From positions 9,445,865 through 9,509,864 of the forward strand of contig CAJINV010000001.1 of NCBI GenBank assembly GCA_905178155.1: a DNA stretch of 64,000 nt, in the 5' to 3' direction. The stretch comes from Amoebophrya sp. A120. Taxonomy: Eukaryota > Sar > Dinophyceae > Syndiniales > Amoebophryaceae. A program made the translations under genes and the position numbers. This document shows, in pieces, positions 20,011 through 31,560 of this stretch. The notes below the pieces were generated by a model. The model saw only the letters and a program-made list of their open reading frames with translations, was not told the DNA's origin and searched no databases. How positions within the stretch are numbered: the stretch's first letter is position 1; every line of letters starts with the position of its first letter.

Positions 20011-23000
20011 ATGTGGCTCTCCTTTCTGACCACCCTTGCGCGACTTTCGGACAGTGATGAATTGGTGCAGCGCGAAGCAGATGCAAACGCGACACGAAAC
20101 GATGAAACGCCTGTGGGTGCCAGGACACACGACACTGTGTCGACAAAGGAGCTTGACAAAATCGGCAATTATGTTCAGGCGCAGGGATTGCAGGATTTGT
20201 TCGACAAGAGTTGGCCGTGGTGGAAGCAGAACTGCAACAAGTGTTGTAGCCCCGCCTCTTCTGGAAGACTTAGAGTTCGGCTTCGGTTTCGCGAGGAAGC
20301 GAAGGTACATCGAGCAGCAGTTCGCGCGAAACAGCAAGCCCTCGCTGACCAGTCGATCCTGATGGAGCCAGGAGATCACCACTACAAGCGTTTCGTGTTC
20401 CGAAAGCCACGACCCGAGGAGTACGATCTACTTATTCAGCAAGTAAAAAGCGCAGCCGCGCCCGGTCGAGTGCTTGAAGCGATGCCGTCTCGGCACGGTG
20501 ACAGTCTTGTCATCTCCGTGCGAGCCCCGCGCGCACAGCTCCTCAATGTCACGGAAATGCACTTTCGCGTGGAGCGCAAGCCGTCTGCGCGCAGCGCCAT
20601 CGCTCTACGGGAGAGCGACCCTTTCGTAAGCTCGGCCGATTTGTATCGGGAACGCCAAGTCCTGCGCGAAACCGTGCGGGCTAACCCGGTAACCATCATT
20701 GACTCGGAGACGGGATCGGGGAAAACGTCTTTGGTGCCGCTTCTGCTAGCCGCTGAGGAAGGTCAAGGGGAGCTACGTCGCGTTCTTTGCACCCAGGTTT
20801 ACAAATTGTGTAACAAGCTATGGCTCTTGTCCCAAGTGGCAATGGTCTCTTGCTTTTTTTGAAGGCTAAACTCGCCGGAGCTGTTGCATTTATGTTTTTC
20901 TTTTTTGTGTACGTCTACGTGTACAAGAAATGCAAGACCAAGTAGATAACTCTATAAGTACACCACGAATGCCAGGTTCGCCGAATTGCTACGGAGTCGG
21001 CAGCGCTCCGCGCAGTAGATCTTACGCACTCCGCCGAACTAGGTCGGGACATTGGATATCAGATCGGCGGGAAGAGTCTCGTCGGTAGAGGAACATCGAT
21101 CGTCTATTGTATTGACGCCATTGCCATGATGACGGCCCTGCAGGACGGGTGCACACTGGGCTACACGCACGTGATTGTGGACGAAGTTCACACTAGAACA
21201 CACTACACCGATCTGTTGCTCGCCGCACTGAAGCACTTTCACCTTTGCAAGAGCCCGCACCTCCGCATCGTCATTATGTCGGCCAGTGCAGACACGGGGC
21301 GGATGGCAGCGTACTTTCAAACAACCACGGGAAAGCCCGCGGCAATTTTTCGCTCATCTTCAGGCCAACGATTCCCGATCGAAGAGAGATACTTGGACGA
21401 TATCCGCAACGGGACAAAGGCAGACGGCGATCCTGGAAGGCAACTGTATTCGGCGTCGGTGCACAATGTGGGTGCAAAACTCCCACCGTTTTGGTATTTT
21501 CTGGAATGGGTAGACAGACTTCTTGCAAAGAAGGTGATCAAGAAAAACTCTCGGGTCCTAGTTTTCCTTCCCGGGCGACGCGAGATCGACGAGTGCGCGC
21601 ACTTCCTGCGATTTTTGAACGGCACGCACGTCGCAACACTGTTTGGCGGGGTCCCAGTGGAGCAGCAACACGAGATCATCCGAGACTTGCCGACAAACGC
21701 GCCCGCTTTCATACTCGCGACCGACGTGGTCGAGACGAGCGTGACCATCGCAGACTGCGATCATGTGATCGATTTTTGCCGACACAAGCGGCTCCGCGAA
21801 CAACCGGGGTCGGTGCAGCCGCAGCTCACCCTGGAACTGATCGCGCAGGCCGAGGCCAAGCAGCGGAAGGGCCGCACCGGTCGGACCACGCCCGGTACCG
21901 TGCACCGTCTGGTGACGAAGGCGCAGTGGGAACGGCTACTGGAGTTCCCGGAGCCAGAGATTCAGTCTATGCGCGTCGCGGACGTCCTGCTGATGCTGCA
22001 AGACCTTCTTCCCAACTCGCTGGATCCGCGCACTTTCCTCACCGATTCGCAGTATCTTTTGAGTCCGATCAACAAGAAGGGCGTCGACCAAGGCTATCAG
22101 GCTTTGGAAGAGGCGGGCGCGTTTTTGCTGTCCAAGACCGGAAGCCGGCGTGGCGTCTCATCGCTTGGGCGGCTGATGACGGAACTCTACACGGACATCG
22201 AGTATGTGCAGCTCGTCGTGAATGGCCTGCACTTCGGTCTCGTCGCCGACGCGGTCCTCCTCGCCGCGGTGTTGCGTCACGGGAGTCCTTTTCTCGAGGA
22301 CAGCATCATCGAAGCACCGGCCGAGCGGGTCCGCCTCATCCACCTAAAGCGCGCCTGCTGCGCATTCTCGAGTGACGTTCTGCACCGCTGGGGCGCGGTG
22401 AAAGCCTGGCGGCAGTACAATCTCGAGCGGTGGCGGTGGCGAAACGAGCGATCTCGTTTCGAGCAAACAAACTCACGGTCACTCCCCAGCAAAACTCAAG
22501 TAGAAGCACCATCGGCAACGACAGGACCGCCGAATCTGCCGTCTCGGAAACATACTACGCAAGAGCAGCACAACTCAGCGAGTCTTTTCGCAGCGGCAAG
22601 GAACAACCCAGGCTCCCGAACAGCAACTGGAGTGGGAGACCAGATGCCGTCGAAGCCTGCGCTGGAGTTTCAAATACCCAAGACGCACACCACTTCCTAC
22701 CGTGAGTGTCCCCTTCCCAGCTTCACAGACGCAGACTTAGCCGAGGAACTTGCCTGGTGTCGACTGCATTCAATCGACAACTCCAAGATGCGCGAAATCG
22801 AGGACACGGCGCGTCAGTTCTACGATGCTCTTATTAAGGTTGGATTTATCTCCGAGGCCGATTTTGAGGAGATGTTCGGGAAGCCGAATGTGCGAGCGGC
22901 TCTGCAGAAACGCAGTGCGAAGGGTCAGCGTGTACTCCAACGCACCGGCCAGCAACTCACCCAGCAGCACCAAGACATGCTACGATTTGTCAGAAGACAA

Positions 23001-24152
23001 GGAAGGACTGCAGCCGAAACGATACCCATCGACGACCCATACACGGCGATATTCATCGGGCACCCGCTGGCAAAAATTGCGCGAACGGGATGTAGCGAAA
23101 ACAGCATCTTCCAGTCTAGTTTCTCGCTCCTGCGCAAACGTGCTTGCATAGAAGAGCGCACTCGTCTAGGCAGCACCTCCGGCAGAGAAGACGCAACATG
23201 GAAACGCGTTCAATCACTACAAAACCACGAAAAACTTTTGCTGTGGCTCCTGGCTTCCAGTTATTTGCCAAATCTGCTCGGCTCGCAGGGAAGCCGCAAC
23301 AATCGCGAGGTGACATTCGAGCTGCGCAAGCAGGCGCGCCGTGGAGAGTACCAGCAAAGGCACGCAGAAGAGCAGTTGGTGCATGTTTTGCGCGCCGCAA
23401 ATCTCAGTGTCGCGGAAAATCTGGGGGAGGGCACCGTCCGGTTCGTGGACTCGGAGACGACGCACACGGCGCGACAGTTCCGAGATACGAAGGTTTTCAC
23501 GCGCGTGGAAGTCGACACCAGTGTGAAAAGCAAGAGACAATGCTACCCGGGCGAGGTGATCCTCGGTCACGACACCTGTTGCGAACTCTCCGGAGAGCAG
23601 CTCCTGATTGCCGCAGTGATGATTCCTGTTGCTGGTGGGCGATTTTTGGCTCGGGAGCTCTCGGCCCTGCCACACGCCGACATGGCAAACGCACTGGTAG
23701 CCGCCATGCACCCAGCATTTGGTGATGCCTCTTCTGCATTTGTGTCGTTCAAGGGCGTTTCCGAAACAATCATGTGCGATGTCACACTGTTTACCCCCGC
23801 AGCGAAGCTTCGGAAGAGCCTTCAGGGGCACGCAAATCTGGCCGAGCGAAACCTGTCCGCTGCAACCGTGACCGAAAGAAGGGCTCTGGTGCTGGAAATC
23901 TGGCAGGAGTGTGAGGCACGGCAGAAGCGCGCACAGCTGAAACCGCAGACAGTGACTCGCTGCATTACCGTGCCAGCTGGCAAGAAAGGGTTTGTCATCG
24001 GAAAGGGAGGGGCAAATCTGCGTTCCATCCAAGACCTCAGCGGCGCCAGAGTCAAAATGCCACCGAAAGGCGATCCCTCGGAAAACGTCATGGTGTCAGG
24101 AACGTCCACACAGGTCGACGAGGCGATAAGGCTGATCGAGAACAAACTGTAA
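20011..24152 (+). CDS. DExH-box RNA helicase with C-terminal KH domain
   Basis: SF2 DEAH/RHA-type helicase that unwinds or remodels RNA using ATP. Proposed exons 20011-20796 and 20976-24152 (1320 residues). Motifs in order: I 'DSETGSGKTS' (20701-20730), Ia 'CTQVRRIA' formed across the splice, II DEVH (21180-21191), III 'MSASADTGRM' (SAS rather than SAT), IV 'RVLVFLPGRREI', V 'ATDVVETSVTI', VI 'QRKGRTGRTTPG' (near 21860). A winged-helix/HA2-like region follows. A KH domain with the GxxG loop ('VIGKGGANLRSIQDLSGARVK') ends the protein (about 23960-24145). The 179-bp intron begins GTTTAC and ends CAG, and CAGGTT occurs at both ends. I chose the Met at 20011; the frame is open upstream to 19759, but that part belongs to the repeat element. 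Helicases of this type work with RdRPs or Piwi pathways in other eukaryotes. Confidence 0.9.
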
Positions 24153-25408
24153 AAACAAAAAGATTTACGTTTAAGTCTACCGGCGACGTCAGTCGGGCAG
24201 GAAACTGAATCACCCCCGTTGAATATTTCAGGTTACGGAACACACGAAACGCATACTTTTTGTCCACAATAGCAATACTGCTCTACCGACGTTTTTGTTT
24301 TTTTCGAGCTCATTCGCCTTGCTCTTGCCCGCTTTTCTTTTCACCCAACGCTGATGATGTAATTATCTATACGCTGAGCTTTTTTATTTTTTCTGTGTAT
24401 GTGTAAGTGTATGATCGTCTCGCTGATGCACCGCCTGTAAAGGCACGTGTGGACAAAAAAGTGCATGTGCTAAAGGTGTTGCTGCGCAGTCCATATCCAT
24501 AATGATATCAGTTCTTCAATTTTTATTATCGCGTGGAAGTTGTTCCTTCACTCGACAAGAGTGACTCATTCGTTTCAGTTAGGAACTACACTCAAACGCG
24601 CTCATCCGTTCGTTCCCAGAATTATCTGCCGGTACGTGCACGCCTCTGAAGAAGAAGTGGAAGGACGACCACGAAGGATGTATATACGGAAGTGTTGCAC
24701 GGCTTTGGTTTTGTTGTATCAAACACCATCCTTCATCTCCTTAGTGTTCGACCGCACAGAGACGGACGTGCTCTCCTTACCCGCTCGCTCCGCATTTGCA
24801 GTGCGGGTTTTTCTTCAGAAAACCCGCTGAGGCGGATGCACCTGGTGGTGAAGATCATCGTTTCGCAGCGGCATTTCTTCAGCTCTTTTTAATATGAGCA
24901 TGATGATCAAGGTCAAGATCAACTTGATCTACTTTGTGAGGAAACAAATTCACGATTCATTTGTCGGCTGGTGCTGCGCGTAGTTTTTTCGAAGCCAATG
25001 AAGGTCCCGATTTCACGCGCGCTCGTCTTGTGTTTTTATTTTTGAAACCCGAGATCACAACTCGTATATCGTAAATTCCTTGTGATTGTCAATCACAAGG
25101 AAAAATTTACGATTATTTGAGATGTTGCCTTTTTGGCATTAGCACGTTCGCTCGGTTGTAGCTGCTCTAGGGAGATCACGCGGACACGGTGCATGCTCCT
25201 TCTTCATCTTCTTCTTCAAGAATAGCAAGACATTCGGCAACTTAGTTTTATTTAAGTTAGCTAGGACCACCTAGGACGAAAATCACTTCCACATCGAGCT
25301 CAGAAGTATTTACTCACATACACACACGGAAACAAAAACATTCTTTATTGCCATTTTTAGAACTCGAATTGGTAGACAAGCTCGATTTCTACTCTTCATT
25401 TCGCGAAA
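24153..25408. other. Intergenic, 1256 bp
   Basis: No convincing gene. It holds a 9-bp hairpin (GCGGGTTTT 24803-24811 with AAAACCCGC 24819-24827) and a longer hairpin at 25068-25113, listed separately. The stretch is richer in A and T than the flanking genes. Confidence 0.5.
25068..25113. repeat. Inverted repeat / hairpin
   Basis: Left arm 25068-25088 and right arm 25090-25113 are complementary over 21 positions, with a 3-base bulge in the right arm and a single-base spacer. The core is CCTTGTGATTG / CAATCACAAGG and the outer part is ATCGTAAA / TTTACGAT. It could be a transcript end structure, a small-RNA precursor or a short foldback element. Confidence 0.75.
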
Positions 25409-28400
25409 ATGTTGGGACAGCTTTTCCTGGCAATTTTCACCTGCGATTGGCGGGCGTTCAAGCCCTGGGTGTATTCTCCGGAGCACTTTTGGCTGCTCCT
25501 CAACGCGGGTATTGCGTCCATGGTGTGTGGAATGTTGCTGTTTTGGGCGCTGATTGACATCGTTTTCTGGTTGATGACCCGTGACCAGCAGGGCCTACGT
25601 GATTTCAACTACCCGTCCTGGCTACGAAATGCAAAAGCATCGTACTAGTATAAATCGCATGACAAATTTCCTCAGCATGAAAAAGAAAATTTGTAATGCG
25701 GATTTAACCTGAGAAAAAAACTTGTAATGCATGAATGCGATTAATAGTACGAGTGCGATACTTTTGCACAGGATACTGGCTCCACTTCACGCACATGCCG
25801 CTGAAACTGAGTATGGGACTCTCAATTGTTACATTCTCAACTGTTACATGAATTTGTAATGCCAGAATACCAAAATTCAAAGGGGGACAATTGCGGCTCT
25901 AGCATTACAAATGCCGCACAGATTTAAATGCTGTTTAGCCCTCTGGGAATTTGTCATGCGGAGTCGCTTCACCCTGTGGATGTTGATGCTGATTTTGCAT
26001 GAGAAATCATGTAACAGTTGAGAATGTAACGTTTGAGAACGCCATACTGAGCACCGAACGGCCGGAGGAACAGTGGCCGAATTTCCACCTACCGCTGGAG
26101 CAGACCTCGTGGTACTACGTGGCGCGGCTTCCCTGGCTCCCGGTGCTTTCCCTGTTGCGCTACTTCAACGTGCTGGAAACGTTCCGGGCGGTGCAGGAGC
26201 ACAAGAAGCCGGTGGTGCCCGCGGTTTTGGGAAACGACGACACGGTCGCGGAGCACGTCTGGTTTGAGTATGTGCTGTTACTTGGCGTGGCGTTCTGCTT
26301 GGCACACTCGATGAACACGGAGACGAAACTGATACAACGCTGGAAAAACATGAGGTAAGCATAGAACAACAGTATCTGAAGGCTGATCATGTTCATCTAT
26401 ACGTTGTAGACACTGGTGCGTCTCCGTCTTCTTATCTGATTGCATGCAGTGCGGCAAGAACCCCAACCTTCCTGTTCTAGCCCACTTTATTGCGTTCTTG
26501 AAAACAAGGATGCAGTGAAGATGAGTTTTGATCACAAAGTCAAATCCCACTGTTTCATCCTACTTACTATCACAGAGGCGTTGGTCGTCTAGTCGTGATT
26601 CTCATTCTGACCGTGCTGGAGATTTTCGTCTGGTTGTGTGTCCGCAACGACTTCGGGTTTGGCATCCAGATCGGGTACACAAGGGTGCAAGCCACCCCGA
26701 ACAACCAGGGCTACTCGCCGAGCAACTGGATTGAGCACATGCAGTGGCGTATCCCGGACGTCCGCATGTATGCCAAGGACAGCACGAGCTTCTTCTCGCC
26801 CGAGTTGAAGGCGACCATCGGCGCGGGCGCGAATGCGGTGTTTATACCAAGGCAACAGACTGTAGTCGGAGGGCCGGCCGCTGGATTTGGTGGCGGCGGC
26901 GGAATGTTCAATAATTATGTTGGCGGAGGGGGCGGCCATGGCGCAAATAACCGTGGCGGTTTTATGCAAAATGTCCACGGCTTTGGCGGAAACAATCAAC
27001 GGCAGAACAATGCTCCTGGGCGGCAGGGTGCGCCGGTGCCCAATGCCTGGAACAATAACCAGGGCGGTGGGAGTTCGTACTGGGCAAACGCGGGCGGGGG
27101 ACAGCGGTTAGGGGGCGACGGGAACGGTGTGGGAGGCGGACCGGGGAATCGCCCTAATAATCCTCCACCAGGCGCAGCGGGCGCAGGTGCAGGCGGTGGA
27201 AATTCGTGGGGCGGAGGCATGTTTCGTTTAGGTGGGAACGGCAATGGGAACAACGCTGGTGGCAACAATGGAGGACAAAATCAAAATGCTCACAACCTCG
27301 CCCAGCAGCAGAATTCAAATTGGTTTTGGCAAACCGATGCTTCGTTCCGTCGCCCCCCGGACACCGTGGGCTACTTAGGTTTCTGGCGACTTGTCGCTTT
27401 TGTTCTCATCTGCCTCCGTTCCGTCAGCTGCGTTTGCGTGATCAGTGGAATCTTGCGTGTCGCGTGCTGCTCCGACGCCGCGAAAGCCGCCAAGATCGCG
27501 GCCGCTAAGTCATCTGACAAAGGCGCGAAAACAAGTAGCAAACAGCAGTCTGGCGGCCCCACCGGTTCTGGTTCTGCTTCCGGTCAGTTTCGGAATGCCG
27601 GCGAGGACGGCCTAGCAGAAAACAAGGGATCCTCGAGTCGAGCCTCCCTTGCCCTCGGCTACGTGCAACGTTGCGAGAAGCAGAGTCGAGGGGACCCGGG
27701 GGCGGGCGTTTTGGTACCCTGCGCGGGAAACGCGAGGAAGTCCGGAACGCTGCCCTTGGGCCTGCCCAACCTGGGGAACACCTGTCAAGTGAACAGCTTG
27801 CTGCATCTCCTGATGCAGGCGCCGAGTTACTGGAAACTATTTCTGGAAATGCGGCGCATCGATGCGAATGGAGCTACGATGGAGAGTCTCGAGAAAGACG
27901 CCCAAGCGGCCACGATCGGCAAGGCCTGCCGTACTTTCTACGCTGAGTATTTGAAGCAGCAGTTCGACCAGCGCACTGTGTTCAACAAGAGCTGGTACTT
28001 CGACAACACCCGCGTGCTGCAGTCTGTGCCCCCCGTGAACGTGAGCGCGATTCTCGACTACGTCTGCAAGGCCTTCCGCGACCCCATCCAGGCGGCCAGG
28101 GGCACGCAGCAGGACATCCACGAGCTGTTGCTCGGCGCGTTGGCCGTATTGACGAGCGGGAGGCTGCAGACGCGTGCTAGCATGATGAATACGGTCGTGA
28201 CGAAGCGCAGCTGGATCAAAAGCGACCCCTTCGACCGAATCAACCATGTGGCGTCGGCGACTGTAGTGCGGCCGCTGACCGCTGAGGAGGAGGAAATGGA
28301 GCGGAAAAACAGACTTTCTTCCCACCCCACGCTGATTCACCGCCCAGCCACCGTCCACGGTACCGGGTCGCTGCTCGAGTACAAGGCCAACGAAACAACA

Positions 28401-30008
28401 TCGCTCGTGTTCCCCATTACCTGTAGCGCGGACACAACCCTCCGCGAGGTGGAGGGGACGGTGGACACCCAAACTTTTTCAAAACAAGAAGGGGAGGCGC
28501 TTGGACTCCCGGCCAACTTCACGGCTTCGCAAAAGCAGCAGCGCTGCGTCGTGAAAGTGCGCGATTTGCAACTGTTGCAAGAAACGCACTTCGTCCAACG
28601 GGACCTTGCGGCCGACGGAATTTTCGTCAGCTTCGCGCCCTACCAGGGGGGCATGCGAAAGATGCCTCTGGAAGTGCGAAAGCCTTTTGTGGAAGACCAA
28701 TTGCGATTCGATGGTTTCGGCCGACCGGGGAGCGTGCGGTAGCTTTTTCATTTTGCCAGCTTTCTGCATGGACCTGTTTTTTGAAGATCCACTGTGGTTT
28801 TGTGCATAAACATCGTTGTACAAACATTAAAATATTGACGAGGACGAAATGATGCACAAGATGAAGAGAAACAAAAACAATCCAGGTGGCAGCACACCGG
28901 CCGTCCTGTGCAAGCCTCGTTGCAAGCCTTCGTAGCACACACCGGAGCGGAGCCGGGCTTCGATGTGTCCGCCTCCGCTCTCGACGCTGGGCACTACAAA
29001 ACGTACGTTCGCGTGGCTGTTACAACCGGGGGAGACGACACGTGGATGTGTGTTGACGATACCAAAGTTCTCCTCACGCCTCTGGCTCAGGTGACCCAGC
29101 GCCTCGTAGACGGAGTGTTGTTCTACTACGAATTTGACTTCGCAAATGCAGACACTGACCTGCCCGCTCCTGCGACTCTCGCCGGACAGACCAAAAACGC
29201 GCCGACCGCCACAGTGAAGAACATCATGGGCCCGACGCAAAAAAACGAGCCAAAGAACAACGCTGCTCATGATGGCAACGGCCCTGCCGTCGCCAAAGAA
29301 GCAAATCCGAATCCCGAGCCTGCCAGCAGAACGCTGCCACATGACATTGCGCAGTTGCCACCGTGCCGCACGTACAAATCACCAGCTAACGATGAACAGG
29401 AGATCGCATTCCAAGTTGCTGCTGCCGGATTACTACTAGCCAAAGAGCAGGACGACCACGAAGAGACTTTTTTGAAAAATGACGATGAAGCGGCGCCCTT
29501 GTTGCAGTTGATGCCCGTTGCAGAGGAGGAGGAGGAGTCTGAAGTTAAAACGCAGCAGGAGGTTCAAGCCGAGGTCGAAAATGTCGAAACTCCTGAAACG
29601 CTACACCAGCCTGTAATAAAAACTTCCGAAGCTGCCGCTGTGCAACAAGTACAAGAGAAAGAATGCACCCTATCGTCGGCTGCGGCGGGTGGTCCGAAGA
29701 CGGAGGTGCAGTCCTCGACAGGAAGGACGGAACAAAATCTGGTTTGTGCAGATGAAAATGGAGCAAGGGCTTCGGGTTCGGATCGCGGTTTCGTCAAGGA
29801 TGAGCCGCAAAGTTGTGCTGCTTCTCCTTCCGATCCTGCTGTTGGAGTTCTTGGGGCGATCGCACAGAATGAAGAACGATTTGAGTTATTGGCCACGGTG
29901 AACGTGAACGAACCAAAATCACAGGTGGACGAGCAAGTCCTCAAAAATGAAATCCTGGAAGACGATTACCTGGCTGAAGAGCGCACCCCTCTATACCCGC
30001 AAATCTGA
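25409..30008 (+). CDS. Membrane-anchored ubiquitin-specific protease (C19)
   Basis: Deubiquitinase of the USP family preceded by membrane segments. Proposed exons: 25409-25645, 25777-25811, 26052-26354, 26576-28738 and 28886-30008 (1286 residues). Hydrophobic segments occur in exon 1 (around 'MVCGMLLFWALIDIVFWLM'), exon 3 ('YVLLLGVAFCLAHSM'), and exon 4 ('LVVILILTVLEIFVWLCV' and 'LVAFVLICLRSVSCVCVISG'). A Gly/Asn-rich run (about 26860-27290) sits between the last two. The Cys box is 'GLPNLGNTCQVNSLLHLL', with Cys at 27783-27785 and Gln-Val where most USPs have Tyr-Met. 'RGTQQDIHELLLG' fits the QQD motif. The His box 'DAGHYKTYVR' (His 28992-28994) is in the last exon. The tail is acidic and disordered. 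Introns 1 and 2 are inverted-repeat elements; intron 3 (221 bp) and intron 4 (147 bp) are GT-AG. The join at 25645/25777 is uncertain; any join that keeps the frame must remove 3n+2 bases. Confidence 0.8.
25646..25776 (+). mobile_element. Introner-like element B, intron 1 of the USP gene
   Basis: Inverted repeats at 25631-25660 and 25735-25767 (GCAAAAG outer part and GTACTA...ATCGCAT inner part, with a gap) surround a core holding GCATGACAAATTT and TTTGTAATGC, the motifs also found in elements A and C. No GT-AG pair keeps the reading frame. Removing 131 bases with TAC as a 3-bp direct repeat (25643-25645 and 25774-25776) joins ...NAKASY to WLHFTHM... in frame. The exact borders are an inference. 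Confidence 0.65.
25812..26051 (+). mobile_element. Introner element C, intron 2 of the USP gene
   Basis: A 240-bp intron with 40-bp terminal inverted repeats (25812-25851 and 26007-26046; 5 mismatches), tips TATGG/CCATA as in element A, and a 5-bp direct repeat CTGAG at both ends (25807-25811 and 26047-26051). Excision with one CTGAG copy joins LKLS to TERPEEQ in frame. Ends are not GT-AG. The inner motifs TTTGTAATGC and TTTGTCATGC are again present. Confidence 0.85.
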
Positions 30009-31560
30009 ATCAGGCGATTCTCTGCTGCTCTTGCGTCCTCGAGGACGCGATCCTCGCCAGCTATTATGGCATTTTACAAAAATAATGACCACGATGAAGA
30101 CCACGGTGGTATACTCCCGCCTTTTGACCATTATCCAAAAAAAATGAAAATTCATGACTTCGCTCATAATGACCAGTGTAATAACGCCCTGCAATTTTGT
30201 TATAATTTTGGAAAATATATAAAAGACAGACGCATCGTTGGACTTCTTGGCTGCGGCTGCGCGTGAGCGAAAGCGTTTATTTTGATGGAGGGCCGCTAGC
30301 CCTAGGCCTAGCGCTTTGAGATTTTTGATGGCCGTAGCTAGTACGATGAATACGATGAAGAGATTGACGACATCCAATCAAGTTCAAGTCCACCTCCGGC
30401 ACGAGAAGTACGAGCTTGAAAAGAAGGGATGCCGGGTCCCGTTTTTGCTCTGTGAATCGACGTCTACGGCATCCAGTATGATGCGCAGAACCAGTTTTGA
30501 TATGCTCGTAAGTGACAGAGACGAGCACTACTAGCCAAGTACGTAGAGCAATATATGAATCAATGGGGTTTGCCTTTGCTCGGTCGACCAAGTAGACGAG
30601 CAGCACGGCTGTGGCAGAATAGCTGAATGATGTTGCGCGATTATTTTTACCTGTATAGTATTGCACCCAATAATTAATACTCCGCCGTGCGAAACCGAAC
30701 AACAAAAAAATCAACTTGCTAAGTTGTAACTCTTCGCCTCAATTCACTTTTTGTTTTTCCGCATGATGCATAGATAAGCATAAACATGTGACATGGTCCG
30801 ATCTCAAATTGTGTACGTGTACCTGTAGGAGAAACCTTTCAACTCCTTTATTCGTGTCTTTCAAGGATCAGCGTTGTATACTAGTGACTAGTTGTACTTC
30901 TTTACCTAGAACAAGTAGACTTTGAGTTCTCCGCCAATAGTTCTCCACATTCTCGTCCTCCATACTGCCGCTAATCCCATATTTTTCCATTTGCTTCGCA
31001 GGATGAGGATCGCTTCTATCCGTTTGTCGTATAGTGCAACCGAGATCAAGATCCTCAGTCAACGAGAAAGGTCGTGCTACAAGATCCATCTTTTGTTGGA
31101 GGTTTCGATTTTACATATGTAGAATCTTTTTTAAGTTGGATCATGCAACCCCAAACAAAAAAAAAGTTAAAGTTTTGGAAGAAGAGGCATCGCGAGAAAA
31201 AAATAAAGTATACTGAACTACTAACCAAGGATTTACTCAAGACTTTTTGGCTATGCATTACTAGATTGAAGGCACCAAAAAAATCGAAATAGGTGTATGA
31301 AAGAAACCGAAGTTGATTATTGTCTTCGCTCAGAATACCGAAATAAAATCAATTGGTGCAATTTTTGAGGATACGACTGTTAAAAACTTCACACACAAAT
31401 TGGCCGCCTTCAAAACAAAATTTTTGCACCTTCATTTACAACGAGCCTGCAGCAGCTTCAGTGGGAGGTCGTCTCTGTTTGATACGACATTGACTCGAAG
31501 CACAGGCGGCGCAAGAACTACAGGTAGAAGAACGACGAGAGGCTCCCGAAAACGCCCACC
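30009..31560. other. Intergenic, 1552 bp
   Basis: No convincing gene on either strand; ORFs are short, AT-rich and without recognisable motifs. It contains the 3' end of the USP transcript and the upstream region of the next gene. Confidence 0.5.

Noticed and set aside
21245-22375. 376-codon + strand ORF within the helicase gene
   Set aside because: Arg/Ala-rich out-of-frame shadow; the helicase motifs II-VI lie in the other frame.
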